From Powellomyces hirtus (Eukaryota > Chytridiomycota > Chytridiomycetes > Spizellomycetales > Powellomycetaceae), in contig JAHLKG010000007.1 of assembly GCA_025526995.1 (NCBI GenBank), positions 186,001 through 250,000 of the forward strand: DNA of 64,000 bases, read 5' to 3'. Position 1 is the first letter of the stretch; every line of letters begins with the position of its first letter. Of this stretch, positions 11,335-23,401 are shown one piece after another. The notes below the pieces were generated by a model that did no database searches, was not told where the DNA came from, and was given only the letters and a program-made list of their open reading frames with translations. The position numbers and the translations under genes were made by a program.

Positions 11335-11743
11335 GAGCCGATCCCATGGAAAGAGAGATATATATAATATACAGCAACCCGTGTGGGTTTTTGGGAATTG
11401 ATGGAGGAGGTGGTTTTGCAAATGTTATGGTACGGGTCCTGTCATATCAGAGCGATTTTGGCGGGTTCGATTTGGCTGCACGAACGTCTGCAAATATACC
11501 CAGTCACATAGCTATTATGCATTTTCCCAGTATTCCCCACATCGCATTTCTCAACACCCACACAAAAGCATGTCCACGCAAAGGCACAACGGACAAAACC
11601 CAAACGGAGGGTGTGGCAGCCAGGTCTAATCTCAACATATATGCGTTTTTATTATCCCCATTCCAGGTATACATGATATGTTTCCCCACCCTCTTCACAA
11701 AAAGCCGGGGATCCACGTTTTTTAATTTTATAGCTATCTTTTC
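11335..11743. other. Convergent 3' region
   Basis: This separates the stop of IFT38 (+) from the stop of the small disordered-protein gene (-). Nothing coding is seen. Confidence 0.35.
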
Positions 11744-12150
11744 TCACATTCCCCCATGGCGGGGCAACGTCGGCTTCTCCATGGCCGTATGCGGGGCGTC
11801 GTGGTCAGTGTGCACCGTATGGGCACCTATACCCGCCATAGCCGCGTTTTGCTCGCCGGGGGAGGCGGTTGAGGTTGAGGTGGCGGTGGTGGTGGTGGCT
11901 GCGGGGGAGGAGTCGACCGTGTTGACTTTTTCACCGGCCTGAGATATATATTCCGACGAACAACAACAAAATGCATGCAGAAAGAACAAAGGTGAGACAA
12001 AACAAAAAGTGTAGGACAACAATGGCAGGGGAGAGAGAGTGTTGTTGTTTTGTTGTGGGTTTTCTTTTCTTTCATCATCTATCGACTTACGTAGTTGGTA
12101 ACGGGCACGGTCGCGTTTGTGGTGTCGAGATATTCCGTGTTGGCCGACAT
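11744..12150 (-). CDS. Small disordered protein, unrecognised
   Basis: Two exons fit well, 12150-12091 (20 codons) and 11938-11744, joined by a phase-0 GT-AG intron of about 150 bases with a long pyrimidine-rich 3' end. The 84-residue product starts M-S-A-N-T-E-Y-L-D and has V-T-N-Y-A-G-E-K-V across the junction. It then has a threonine/serine/alanine-rich stretch and a histidine-bearing tail (A-H-T-V-H-T-D-H-D). No signal peptide or membrane segment is seen, and I do not recognise the family. The N-Y-x-x-E-K-V motif faintly recalls small stress- or glucose-repressed fungal proteins, but this is only a suggestion. Codon use is C-ending like the neighbours and the splice sites are clean, which is why I call it real. 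Confidence 0.6.
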
Positions 12151-13637
12151 GCTGTTTCTCAAGTGATTGGTGTGTGTGTGTGGGTTACGAAAGAGTTTTT
12201 CGCGTATTTATGCAAAAAGGGTTTTCCTATATCGATATTCTCAATGCTGTATGGCCAAAGAGGGGGGGGGGGGGGATGCAGTCGCCGTCCGCCTTTTATC
12301 TCACATCACACGCCTATCCACACCCATCTGTTTTTGCTCACGTGGGGTACTCGTTCCATGACGTAGCTAGCTAGCCAGCGCTCCTCTCGTCACGTCACGT
12401 CACTAAGGGGGTGGGTGTCTCGCGGACGGATCCACGTACGGTAAACTTGCAGACGACTACTGACAATGAGATAGGGCAGCCTGGGCCATGTTTGCAGGAA
12501 CCATCGGACGCGCGAAAGCGCCCGTTACGTAAACGGAGCGCGCGTGACTGGCGGGCGACGCGTTCGAGTTTGTTTTCCACGGGTATGCGGTGGGGTGGGG
12601 GAACAGCGGCAGGCAAACTACTGTATAATTGCTACCGTACATACACTATCCAATGCAAATCCCCCCGCATCGCCATGCCGACTCACCCTCCCCACGGTAG
12701 GTAGGCATCCTGCTACGATAATTTCCACAAGGCCCATCATCACCCGACAGCTGATCACACTCAAAATATCGAAAGAAAAAAAAACACCCGTTTCTTCGTA
12801 CGCAGATGTCCCCAGATATCGATAGAGTAGAGCGCACACGGCAGCGGCAACTCCAAGCGCACATCGCTACCATTACGACCAAACAGCCAAAAAAAAACAG
12901 ATCGGCCCAGTGTCTGCGTGAGTGATGGAGAGGGAGCGCAAATGATAGGTGTATCAGAATCTCCCCATCTGTGGATCTACCGCAACACACACACACACAC
13001 ACACGCTCGAAAACTCAAAAACAGCTGTGTGGGGGACACATCCATGTGACGGCGTACAGGGTGGGACCAAAATAAATAAAATACGCTGTTATAGGGGTTA
13101 GTTGGCGCTGCGGGGCAGGGGTTGTTTTTGAATGTCGCGTGGATAGGACCGTATTGAAGGTCTCCCTCCTTCATTGAGATGCCGTATCTCCCCTTGAATA
13201 CCGGGATGTGGGTGATACGGTGGTATGTCGACATCAAAGAAAAAAAAAAAAACAAAAAAAAAATTCAAGGCCGCCACGCCACAACCCACCGTTCGTTATG
13301 TTCCGCCCGACTTTTGTAGAAAGAGTGGGCACGCACAGCGAGCGAAAAACGGCAGAACGAAAAAAACAGAAAGTGGGGGTATGTATGTATATATATGTAT
13401 ATAAAATAAATATCTACAAAAGCGGAAACAGTGTACACGGGCTCCCTCGAATGCCAAACATCAAAACAAAGCGCCAGCGAGGGGGGAGGGGAGGGGGGAA
13501 AGGGGACAAGGAGGTTTATCTTCCACCATCTCCCCTTGCCAAAATGTAAGTGAGAAAAAAAGTAAAAAAGAGTTTAAAAAAAGTGGGGTTGGCGTGGGGG
13601 TGGGGCTGTGTGACGCCACTTTGCCACTTTTTGCCTC
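12151..13637. other. Long non-coding stretch with simple-sequence tracts
   Basis: About 1.5 kb without a gene I can support. It holds the promoter of the small gene to its left and the 3' region of the Munc13-like gene to its right. Visible features are a G tract at 12262-12275, a CA repeat at about 12981-13003 and A-rich runs near 13240-13263. Short frames are not conserved in appearance. Confidence 0.4.
12262..12275. repeat. Poly-G tract
   Basis: Fourteen consecutive G in intergenic DNA, one of about ten such tracts in the window. Confidence 0.85.
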
Positions 13638-16600
13638 TTAGAACCTCCCCTTCAAAATCCGATCCAACAGGTCGCGGCAGGCGTCATAGGCGGGGACACC
13701 CTCCAGCTCGTCGATGGGGTAGGCCGCGAGCCGGGTCGGGTCGTCGAGGTGCGGGCAGGCAAAGAGGGTTTTGAGCAGTTCGAGGGTATGGCTGATGGTG
13801 GTGGTGACAACGGGTGGCGGGGGTTGTTTTGATGTTGTTGTTGTTGTTGTTGTGGAGTCGGCGGGGGTTTCGGTGACAATGTAGGTGGCGACGAGTTCGT
13901 TCAAGCAGCGCGCGAGTTCGCTCCACACATGTTTGGCGAGGATGCAGGGGCGGGCGAGGAGCGCCGTTTCGTCGTCGTCGTTGATTGATCCGTCATTGCT
14001 ACTGGTGTTGTTGGGGTAGTTATTGCTGCTGTTGCTCCCATTCTTCTTCTGCGCAAGTGTCGCTCCGCGTTTCGCCGCCCTCGTCTGCGTGCGTCTCGGG
14101 CCCCTGGATCCCGCCGCCTCTCTCGTGTCCACTGCAGGATGGGTGAGACATGCATGCGGGTCCGCGAGGTACGGGCGGGTGTCGACGAGGTACGCATTCA
14201 GGAGGCGGCGATCGAGGGCTTCGTTCCACAGTCCGAGCACAGTGTCGAGGTAGCAGAGCAACGGTTCGAGTTTCGTTTGTATGGATTCGATGTTCGGGGG
14301 TGGTGTTGTGACTGCCGTTGAGGTGGTTGACGTAGAAGGGACGCCGGAGCGGCGACGGGTGGGGGTTGCAGGTAAGATAGCGGCGAGGGCGGCCCGGGCG
14401 ACGCGGGTGGCTTGGTCCGTGTACACGCGAATCATGTCTTCAATGGCAAAGACAAGGCACTGTTGGGCTTTGCGGGTCCAGAATGCCGGGTCGTCGATTT
14501 CGCCGGCGCGGGTGATGCGGACCATGATTTTTCCCTGGGGTTTCAAGGCCAGGGTGAGATCATGGGCGAGGAAATCCTCGAGTTTCGAGTCGCGGAGAAA
14601 CACGGACGCGGATCCACACAAATCGTCTTTCCCAATCACGTCGCGATCATACACGACCAAATCTAGAAAACTTTGCGTGTCGTGCAGCGAATGGGGCACG
14701 TGGAGCTGGAACGTTTGGTTATAAGCCGGGTTGAGGGTTTTGTAGACGACGCGGGTGCGGTGGAGCTCGGTGCCGGCGTGCGAGAGGACAATGTAAGGGT
14801 CGCTGGAGGAGGTGGTCCAGTCGCAGATGGCGAGGTTGGTTGCGCGGAGGAGGGTGATGGAGATGGTGGATTTGTCTTTTTCCGGTTCGTTGCGCGCAGC
14901 GTCCGGGTGGATGGTGAGGGGGCCGGAGCGGCTGGTGGTGCTGGTGGTGGGGAGTTTGGAGAGGATGTCGTTCAGTTTGGAGTGCGCGGCGATCATGTTG
15001 TTCAGCTTGATGCATGACTGGGCGGGGCAAGTTGGAAGCGGTTAGCATGATTGAGATATTGAGGTTTATCTTTCTTTTTCCGACATTACCTGGTAAGAGA
15101 ACGCCACAGGCTTATCGCTGTGCTCGGTATCCACCACCTCAAATTCCTCCCACATCATCTGCACATACTCCTGCAGCGATTTACTCATCATCTAGACCAC
15201 CACCACCAACACACAACTGTCAGCCTAAAACTGTTGACCAAAAAAAAAATCGTCCTGGCGTTTCTCCTATGAATCCCCCCTAAACTGACCTTGATAAAAT
15301 CCTTGACCAGCCGATCCTTCTTGGCCGACTCTCGCCACGCAAGCTTCTCGATGAAATCCAATCCAGCATGAAAACATGTGAACAGATCCATGACAGAGGT
15401 GGAATGCATCGAGAGTGGGGGAAAGTACGGTTCGTACTGGATGAAATGACCGGGGAGAACGTTGTTCAGGTTTCGCTGATTTTTTTGCGATTGCGTTCGG
15501 AAGCGCCCCTGAGATGTGAGCCACATACCTTTTCGACGGTGACGGCAGATTTTGCCCACTCCAACCATTTCTGATCCGTAAGCGTCAACCATTGGCTGAT
15601 GAATGGAGCGAACCAAGATTCGACGTCAAAGTTCTTGACAATACTACAAAGAGTCCAGGAAAGAATGTTCGTGTTTAGCGAAACCCAAGTGCCAACGGAT
15701 GCGTATCAGGCGCTGCGACACGATATACTCACGGCAAAAGCGATTCATCACACATGTCACGCAGCAATTTAACGACCTGATAAAGATCGAGCATTTCGGC
15801 AATCTGGAAATCGCCCTGGAGGGAAAAGCGCATATTTTCCATTTCCAGTATAAAATACTTGAGACACGTTTCTGCCGCAATCAGGGTGACTGAGATGTTG
15901 AAAATAGGGTCCCGAAAGTAAATACGGTAGTTTGTAATGTCGCTATTGACGGCCTTGACCGACGTGGTGAGCCGGATGATTTCGCGCGGGATGCCCGAGA
16001 CGAGATCGCTGCAGGCACGGTAGCGGGTATTGATGGCTTCGAGGAGTTCTTCACGCACGAGCTCCTCCAGGCGTCCGGGGTCGGTCCATTCCGGATGCTC
16101 GGTGCGCCACGCTTGGTCGTCGCAGAGTTCGGTCAGGAGCAGGCCAATGAGCTGCATGGTACTGTTGCAGCCATCGGGGGTTTTCTCTTTCCACCCCAAC
16201 ATGTTGGCAAAATGGCGGAGCTTGTTGTGCAAGGCCGTGTTGAGAGAGTCGAGTACTGAGACGTAGTACTGTCGATCCTGTTTGGTCCAGGCCTCCACCC
16301 CTCTGGAAGATTTGACGATGCTTTTGAATCTCGGAAAGAGATCGTCTTCGATGAGCGTGCCCGAGTTGTAATGGGTGACGAGGAGGTCGAGGAGGACAAT
16401 GTCCTTGTACTCTTTGGGCAGTTTCCACCGGAGGCCGCATTCGGAGAGAAGCGCGACAGAAAGTTTGGAAAGGGAAAAGGCCGCCTGTTGGCCTGCCTGT
16501 TGGGATGCATTCTGCATGTCGTGCTTGAGACACGTCTCGAGCAGGACGCGGTACGTGGCGCGAGGATCCCGCGGGATGGTAGCCGTTGAAGGCGCGCTAC

Positions 16601-17837
16601 CACCGGCGCTGCCCAGGTTGTGAACCGTATTGGGAAATCGTTGCAGAAACGTCTTCATGAGCACCTGCAGGAGCTGGGTTTGTCGAGATTTCCATGCGTC
16701 GTAGGCTTGGGTGGTTTGAAAGTCTGCGGGGCCAGCGCCGGGACACTGGTTTCTGACAATTTCGTCGAGCTGGGTTTTGAGTTCGGAAAAGACATGAATC
16801 TCACTTGCAGCTGCGGTTTTTTTTAGTTGAGCGAGCGTGCGGCGGTGATCTTCTTTTTTAATGTCAAAGACAACGCGAGTCCATTCGACGAGACTGGTGG
16901 AACTCGAAATGCTGTTACTGGTGGCTGCCGAGGCGGCGGACGAGGACAAGGAGGCATTGTCGATGAGAAAGGAATGAAGGATAACTTTCAGGGGCTCTTG
17001 ATCTTTGAGGAGTGGACTGTGGAGCACTTTGGTGCGTGGTTCGGCTTTTTGGATGGCTTCTCGGAGGACGGCCATGAAGAGTTCGGAAATGAGGAGAAAG
17101 TATCTGTCGTAGTCTTTGGGCTGCGGGACGCGATCCTTGGGCAGTTCTTTTTGCACGTAAGCGCCAATGACAAGAATCAGATCCTTAAGGTTGGCGAGGA
17201 GTGGCAAATTTGCCGTATCGTTGAGTTTCTCGCGGAGAAGGCGGGACCCTGCGCGGGCAAAGGTTCCGGTTCGCAGGTCAGCCTTGATGGCGGCAAACAT
17301 TTCCACGCGGGCGGCCAGGAGCCTTCTAAACATTTTGAGTGAGGCGGTGGCGATATGGACGGTATCGCCGAGGACGGCGCTGATGTCTGAAGGAGCAGAG
17401 TAGATGGTTTGATCACCGTGGTGGTGAAAGTATGGGTCTAGAGCAGCGGCGTGGACGTTGCGTTTCAACTTTCCAGCGGCTCTGCGAGCTTCTTCGGCGA
17501 ATGACCGTTCTGTGTGCGCAGAGGAGTGAGAGGGTGCGGCCAGGGAGGCTGGAGGAGACTGTGCAGCGCTCCGCGGTCGTTGGCCAGCAGCAGCAGCAGC
17601 GGCGGCGGCGGCGGCGGCGGAAGAAGAGGAAGTCTCTGGTGTGCCAGCGTCAAGAACAGGGAGCAGACAGCAGCGGAGGACCTGGGAGTAGACGTGGTTG
17701 AGGCGGTCGCGCTGGACGAGGGTTGTAGAGTGGCGTGGCAGGGAGGGTAGAGGGTGGTTGTATGGGTGTGTGGCGGAGCGTGCGGAGCGTTGTGGGTTGC
17801 GGGAGAGGGAGGGAGCAGCGGCGACGGCGGTGGCCAT
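13638..17837 (-). CDS. Munc13/UNC-13-like C2-domain protein (fungal Git1/Ync13 type)
   Basis: Likely membrane-trafficking factor of the Munc13-homology class, which acts in vesicle priming or exocytosis. Five exons fit: 17837-15733, 15643-15529, 15475-15290, 15191-15090 and 15017-13638, 1,295 residues. The first true ATG (M-A-T-A-V) has a strong A at -3 and G at +4. After a serine/alanine-rich start, residues about 190-840 form the helical MHD1-type region, including GTLIEDDLFPRF, FANMLGWKEK, YRIYFRDPIFNISV and the exon 2-4 segments VESWFAPFISQWL, FIEKLAWRESAKKDRLVKDF and MMWEEFEVVD. A single C2 domain follows at about 885-1000, with acidic calcium-loop residues at C-D-W-x5-DPY and V-V-Y-D-R-D-x-x-G-K-D-D. 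A second helical part (MHD2-like) closes the protein. Family level is secure; the paralogue name is not. Confidence 0.85.
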
Positions 17838-18851
17838 TTTGTGTGTTGGGACGAGGGAATGACTCGACGCAGAATGCAGGGCGGCCAGTGGAGGAACGTG
17901 GGGAGCAGGCAAAGTGGAGGAGTCTTGTAAGAAGCTAGAGTGCTTTGGAACGAGAAAGTTGATGAGAAAAGCGACGAGAAAGCTGACGAGAAAGCTAATG
18001 AACAGGTTGGGGGGAAAAGTGGGAAAAGTGGGAGAGGGGAGAGTGAGTCATCGCGCATTGACGGCATCCTTGATGTAGGCGCCTGCATCTAGCATCCATG
18101 CATTCTGACTGTCCTCCTACATCTAGGCAGTCGTTCGTCTCATTAATATAGGATGGGATGATCCTTTGTTGACAAAAGAGAGAGTGCGTTCGTCTGTCTG
18201 TCTCTCTGTCTGTTTGTGTGGGGGTGGAGTGAGTGAGTGCGTTCTGGACTGCCATTATCGAGTGGATGATATGGTCATCGCCCGTTCGCCCTATGCTTCA
18301 TTTAGTATGCACTGGATGCGACGCAGCCTCATCACGTGCGAGCTTGCGCGTGCGATCACGAGGATGCTCACGTGAGTTCTGCCCATGTCCATGTGAGACC
18401 CCCGTGACTCTCTCTGAGCTAGATGGGAGTCTCACAGTGAGTGACCAAAGAAAGTGTGAGAAAGACAACCAGTCAGTCAGTCAAACAGCCAGTCAGTCAG
18501 CAGGTGAGAGAAACAGACTGACAAAGTGAGAGACTCTGTGCGTGAGTGAGTGTTCGACGTTTCCTTCCTTCTCAGTCCGTTTTGTGTTTTTGGACATTGA
18601 CATTGCGACCACATTCCATCTATCTATCTATCGATATCTGCCACTATCCCTCGTCGTGCCGGCGCATGTAACTGAACACCCGCACCCTCTTTGCCTTCTC
18701 CTCTCCAATTCCCTTCTCTCTCCCCCCCCCACGTCCCTCCTCCTTCTCCACCTCTTTCTTTCTATCCCACCACCGCACACTCTGACAAGGCACTCTTTCC
18801 CATCTCACTTGGCTATTCAACCGCAAACGCAAACGCTTCTCTCCCTTGGTC
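17838..18851. promoter_or_regulatory. Divergent intergenic region
   Basis: About 1 kb separates the start codons of the Munc13-like (-) and Sfp1-like (+) genes. It holds both promoters. Repeated GTCAGTCA-type words at 18468-18505 and a pyrimidine-rich stretch at 18690-18790, just upstream of the zinc-finger gene, stand out. No specific factor site can be named. Confidence 0.4.
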
Positions 18852-21800
18852 ATGGCTGTCCAGGACAAAAAGTCATCTGTCGCTGAAAAGCTGCTCGCTG
18901 GCACTTTTGCTGCTGCCCTTCCCATTCCTGCAAACAATAACAACTCCCCCTCCTCCTCCTCCAACAACCGTCAGCAGCCACCTCTTCACCAGCACCCACA
19001 GCACCAGCACCAGCATCAACAACACCAACAGCAACAGCAACAGCAGACCTTTCGTCATACCCAGCCGTTTCCATTCCCAACTCCCACGTCAAGGGCAATG
19101 AGCGTCGTGCTCGGCACCACCGCCACCACCACCGCACATAACCCCCCCGGCCCCGTTGGCTTTCCCAAATATCAACCCGCCGCTCCTGCGCAAGCCATTG
19201 CCTTCTCCAAAGTAGGTTTGGTCGACTCGTTTGCCTATGACATGCCCCACGCTGCTGTTCGTTGGACCCCCAGCGGACCTCCCACCGCTTGGAACGACCC
19301 CCACTCGACCCATCTGTCAGCCAACAACAACCCTTTGGATTCTTCTTCCTCTTCTTCTTCCTCCACTGCCATGTACAGCGGCTCGCCCATGTTTCCCCTC
19401 TCCACTTCACCCCTGCCGCCCCGCGACGACGCCTATCTCTTCACCAGCACCTCGCAGCAGATTCCCGTCAGCCACTTGTCAAAAAACATTCCGTGCTGCA
19501 ATACCACTCACGCCACCGTCGACGATCTACTTCGACACTATCAAACCGACCATGGACATCATCACCACATGAATGACAAGCAGCTGGCTCCCGTCACCGA
19601 CGACGAGCATGGCATACAAAACAAACCTGCCGACACCAACACTGACAACTCCAACCCGGTCCCAAAGGCCGCCCCTTTTGCCAGACCATGGACAGCAGCG
19701 GCTCCCAAATCGTTTTCTCATTCACGCACCGATTCCGGCCAGAGCTCCAGCGGACCAATGTACCGTGCTCACGGACATGTCGCACGGGAAGACATGTGGA
19801 CCGCCACCCCTTCTGCCCAATCCGGCGGTGGTGGCCCTGCAACCACTGGTCCTCTTGACATTGCGAGCAGCGGACACGGGCATGCTGCCGGTGGAGGCCT
19901 TTTCCCGTCGGGTACCGGCAACGTCGATGCCGATATCAGCGCACTGCTCGCCGCCCACCCATCTCCCAATGACAGCGGAAGCCAGATTCTCGCAAAGCGC
20001 AACCTCTCGGCGGCTGCATTCTCAATGGGCTCGTATGCGGCGGTCGAGCTTAAACGCTTCCGAGAAGAGTTTCGGTTGAGTGGAGTGGATTTCTCGGACA
20101 TTCTGGCCCAGCAGCAGGATTACGGAAGCGCTCCCGGCAACAACATAGATTCCGGTGGAAATGTCGACTCTCTGGAAGACAATGCGTATGGCGACAAGAG
20201 TGCAGGCGCTCACATGCTGCCTGGCGCGAACGGCCAGCAGCCGTCGAATCAGCAATTTGAGCCGTCCACTGACGCCGGTTTTGTTGTTGGAGCGCCCTCC
20301 CGAACGAGCCCTATGGATGCTGCGCGCGCTTCCATGCTGCCATCGACAGACCAGCCCGAGCGACTAGCGCTGCATCACGGACCCTCCGAACCTACAGGAT
20401 CGTCAGGAAACGCGCACCAGGAGCAACATTTGCCGCACGCCCCGACCAGGCGCACTTCAGCCCTTTCCCAGCAACTTCAGCAAACGTCACCGCCGCAACC
20501 GGTGGCGGGCCGTCCTCTCAGCTTGCATCAGCAAGAGCAGCAACAGCCATCCATGCCAATCCCGTTGACCTCCACCACCACCAATGAGATGTCGATGATG
20601 GACTTTATGATCTCAAACTTCCAGGCTTCGTCCTTGTCCACTCCTCCCATGATGCCCATGCGTGGACCACCCCTGTCCACGGCATTCAATCTGGACGGTG
20701 ACGCCGATCCGACTGGGACCCGTACCGGCAACACCAGCACTAGCACCGCACATGTCAACCCCAATGTCGTTGCCCCTCCTCCACAACATCAAACCCCCGC
20801 TGGCTTGCGAGGCCACACCAAGGTGTCTAACGCAATGGCTAACCATCCTTACACTACCTTGAACGGCGATGTTGATGACACCGATTCCCAGTTCCGTCCC
20901 ATTCTGCCTCTCGGCCAGCCTCCGCAGCAGTTCCACCTGAACAATGCCGCTTTCGACAACCATGGAACCACTGACGCGCAGCAACAGCAGCAGCAGCAGC
21001 AGCAACAGCGCGAAGCGCCCGCATCGCAACCTCAACAGCACCAATCCACCAAACCCACCGCCAAACCGAAAAAGACCAAAGCCAAACCCAAAGACGCCAA
21101 CCCAGACACCCCGCTCGGTCCGCCCAAACCCCACCCGTGCCCGCGCCCGGGCTGCACCAAATCCTACAAAAACCCCAACGGCCTCAAATACCATCTCGAG
21201 CACGGGCACCCGGAAGACTCACCCACCTCGGACTACCATGGCTTTACTGATCACACCAATGGTGCAGGCAGCAACGACGATGCCGCCAGCGGTAGCGGCA
21301 CACCGGGCGGACCCGGCCACTCTTCTATTGCGTCCGTAGCTAGCACCCATGAGGAACTCAAACCGTTTGTGTGCCGATACCTCGATTGCGACAAACCGTA
21401 CAAGAATCTCAATGGACTCAAATACCATCTTGTCCACGCGCATGGATTTAAAGACGAGGATTGCAAGGCGCTCCTGTCGACGGCGAAAGCAGAGGCCAAG
21501 GACGCGGGATGGATCCCGAATGGCAGCCATCATCACCCGCATGCGGGGGGAAGTGGATCGGGATCGGGAGGAGGGAGCGCCAGGGGCAAAACACCGGGCA
21601 CACCCACTACGAAAGCGAAACGCAGATTCTCGGCTGCGGCGCGGTCCCAGCAACACCTTCCACAGCAGCAGCAACAGCAGCAGCAGCAGCAGCAGCCAAC
21701 AACACCTCGACAACCCCCCGCGCACCATCATTCACAACAACAGCCTCAGCAATCACAGCAACTACAACAGCAACATTTACAGCAGCCGCACCACCAACAG

Positions 21801-22181
21801 TTTCATCACCCGCACCACAACCCCGACACCCACTACCAACCACAACAACATCAACAACAACAACAGCAACCCCATTTCCACCAACAACAGCAACAGCAAC
21901 ATCCCAACCTCCGCCTCCAGGCCACCACCCAACACCCAGATCAACAACAGCTCACCACGGGGGGTGCATCATCCGCCCTCCACTCCCCACCCCCCGTCCC
22001 ATCCGACGGCGCGGACCTGGACCTCGGCGTCGACGGCATGCTCGCCCAGTTGCTCAACTTGACGGACGGACCACCCGCACCACCCCCACCCCCGCCACTG
22101 ACGGAGCACGATCGCAATGCACATCACCACCACCATCGTGCCCATCATCATCATCACACCCATCATCATGCGGGCGCGTAG
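18852..22181 (+). CDS. Sfp1/JAZF1-like C2H2 zinc-finger regulator with large Q/H/N tracts
   Basis: Single exon, 1,109 residues, starting M-A-V-Q-D-K-K. Two closely similar C2H2 fingers lie at about residues 760-786 and 836-865. Both use the Sfp1/JAZF1 signature: C-x4-C (CPRPGC; CRYLDC), then K-x-Y-K-N-x-NGLKYH and a final H-x3-H. A third, degenerate finger (C-C, then H-Y-Q-T-D-H) lies near residue 215-235. Yeast Sfp1 drives ribosomal-protein and ribosome-biogenesis genes and responds to nutrients, so a similar nuclear role is plausible. The rest is low complexity: glutamine runs before and after the fingers, asparagine and proline runs, and a C-terminal histidine-rich end. A lysine/proline-rich basic patch precedes finger 1 and could be a nuclear localisation signal. 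The disordered parts exceed the usual length for the family. Confidence 0.85.
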   Translation: MAVQDKKSSVAEKLLAGTFAAALPIPANNNNSPSSSSNNRQQPPLHQHPQHQHQHQQHQQQQQQQTFRHTQPFPFPTPTSRAMSVVLGTTATTTAHNPPGPVGFPKYQPAAPAQAIAFSKVGLVDSFAYDMPHAAVRWTPSGPPTAWNDPHSTHLSANNNPLDSSSSSSSSTAMYSGSPMFPLSTSPLPPRDDAYLFTSTSQQIPVSHLSKNIPCCNTTHATVDDLLRHYQTDHGHHHHMNDKQLAPVTDDEHGIQNKPADTNTDNSNPVPKAAPFARPWTAAAPKSFSHSRTDSGQSSSGPMYRAHGHVAREDMWTATPSAQSGGGGPATTGPLDIASSGHGHAAGGGLFPSGTGNVDADISALLAAHPSPNDSGSQILAKRNLSAAAFSMGSYAAVELKRFREEFRLSGVDFSDILAQQQDYGSAPGNNIDSGGNVDSLEDNAYGDKSAGAHMLPGANGQQPSNQQFEPSTDAGFVVGAPSRTSPMDAARASMLPSTDQPERLALHHGPSEPTGSSGNAHQEQHLPHAPTRRTSALSQQLQQTSPPQPVAGRPLSLHQQEQQQPSMPIPLTSTTTNEMSMMDFMISNFQASSLSTPPMMPMRGPPLSTAFNLDGDADPTGTRTGNTSTSTAHVNPNVVAPPPQHQTPAGLRGHTKVSNAMANHPYTTLNGDVDDTDSQFRPILPLGQPPQQFHLNNAAFDNHGTTDAQQQQQQQQQQREAPASQPQQHQSTKPTAKPKKTKAKPKDANPDTPLGPPKPHPCPRPGCTKSYKNPNGLKYHLEHGHPEDSPTSDYHGFTDHTNGAGSNDDAASGSGTPGGPGHSSIASVASTHEELKPFVCRYLDCDKPYKNLNGLKYHLVHAHGFKDEDCKALLSTAKAEAKDAGWIPNGSHHHPHAGGSGSGSGGGSARGKTPGTPTTKAKRRFSAAARSQQHLPQQQQQQQQQQQPTTPRQPPAHHHSQQQPQQSQQLQQQHLQQPHHQQFHHPHHNPDTHYQPQQHQQQQQQPHFHQQQQQQHPNLRLQATTQHPDQQQLTTGGASSALHSPPPVPSDGADLDLGVDGMLAQLLNLTDGPPAPPPPPPLTEHDRNAHHHHHRAHHHHHTHHHAGA
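21664..21900 (+). repeat. CAG/CAA-rich tracts in the Sfp1-like gene
   Basis: Long imperfect glutamine-coding runs mixed with histidine codons lie after the second finger. A shorter run lies at about 20979-21009. Confidence 0.85.
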
Positions 22182-22791
22182 CGGCTCGGCTCTCGGCTTT
22201 CGGCTTTCGGCCCCAGGCAAATGGGGGAATGGACCGGTGGAGTTGAGATTGTTGGGAGATTGTTTTTTTTTTTTTTTTTTTTTTGTAGGTTTTGGCATTT
22301 TTTTTTCTGAGGGCTAGAACGCTGCCCCCCTTTACCTCCCTGTAAAAGAGAAAAAAAAAATACATACATATATATATATATATGAATGCGCAAGAAGGTG
22401 AACAACGGTGCTCTGTATATCCCTCCCTCTCTCTATATATACACGATACTCCTGCCAGCCCCATTTAGGTATCTATCCATGTGCGTGCGTCGACCTCTGT
22501 GAGTCGGGGGCTGCGGGAGTGGGGGCCGGCGGCGGGGTGTTGTGTTGGGGATCCAGTGAGGGGGCGTGCACTACGCGCTCGCACTTTCGCACTTTGGCTT
22601 GTTTCTCGTGCGGAAAACGCGGGAGGTGAGAGGCGGGTGGTTGGCGTCGTGTGATGTGCGGTTGTTGTTTTTGTTGTTGGTTTATTGTATCTTTTCGCCC
22701 GCACATACGTGTACAGACAGACAGACTTACAGACATACATACACGCTTTTTCGAGGGACATATGTGCGTGCTGGTTCGCTGGTTCGCACCA

Positions 22792-22818
22792 CCCCCCCCC
22801 CCCCCCCCCCCCCCCCCC
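22792..22818. repeat. 27-base poly-C tract
   Basis: Uninterrupted C run, the longest G/C homopolymer in the window, in intergenic DNA. Confidence 0.9.
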
Positions 22819-23089
22819 GCGCACCTCTGGCGCGTCAGGGCCCAGTGGGGGGGATATGTGTTGTTGTTTTCGTTCTATTTCACCAAAATCAAGATTTTGA
22901 GTATTTTGGTGTTCATCTCCCGAGGAGTGGGCGGATCGGGTCGGCTGCGGGGTGGGATGGTGGCTATGCAAGATCCGAGAAGAGAAGAGAAGCGGGACCC
23001 CCGCACCATGTGCATGCACGCGGACGACGCGGAGGTACGAGCGGAGGACAAAGTGCCAAGCCCAAGAACAAGACTATACTAGATAGAAC

Positions 23090-23133
23090 ACGAACAAGAA
23101 CAAGAACAAGAACAAGAACAAGAACAAGAACAA
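23090..23133. repeat. GAACAA hexanucleotide microsatellite
   Basis: About seven tandem copies of a GAACAA/ACAAGA unit. There are no spacers, so it is a plain microsatellite. Confidence 0.9.
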
Positions 23134-23401
23134 GGAGAGAGGAAAAACGAAACCGCTCCGCTAAGCAGCGCGACCCTCCCACTCCCATCATCACCAAAAA
23201 ACGAAAAAAATAAAAATAAAAAATAAATAAATAAACGCATTATGAAATAACTACGGCGGGCGTGCATCCCCAAAACGGCAATGGCATATCGGGGGGCGCG
23301 AAGACAGCCAGCCAGCCAGACTCTATCTCATATCCAACCCTCTTAAATTTAAAATTTAAAATACAATCCCCCCACCTCGCGCCCCCACCCCACCCCCACC
23401 C

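Larger units (their letters stand above)
22182..23401. other. Intergenic region rich in simple repeats
   Basis: Lies between the 3' ends of the Sfp1-like (+) and CEP57-like (-) genes. It contains a T run (22262-22284), a TA repeat near 22368-22384, TACATACA-type repeats near 22730, a 27-base C tract and a GAACAA hexamer array. No coding region is supported. Confidence 0.45.

Noticed and set aside
23090..23133. Regular hexamer array considered as a CRISPR-like repeat
   Set aside because: No spacers; a simple microsatellite in a eukaryotic genome.
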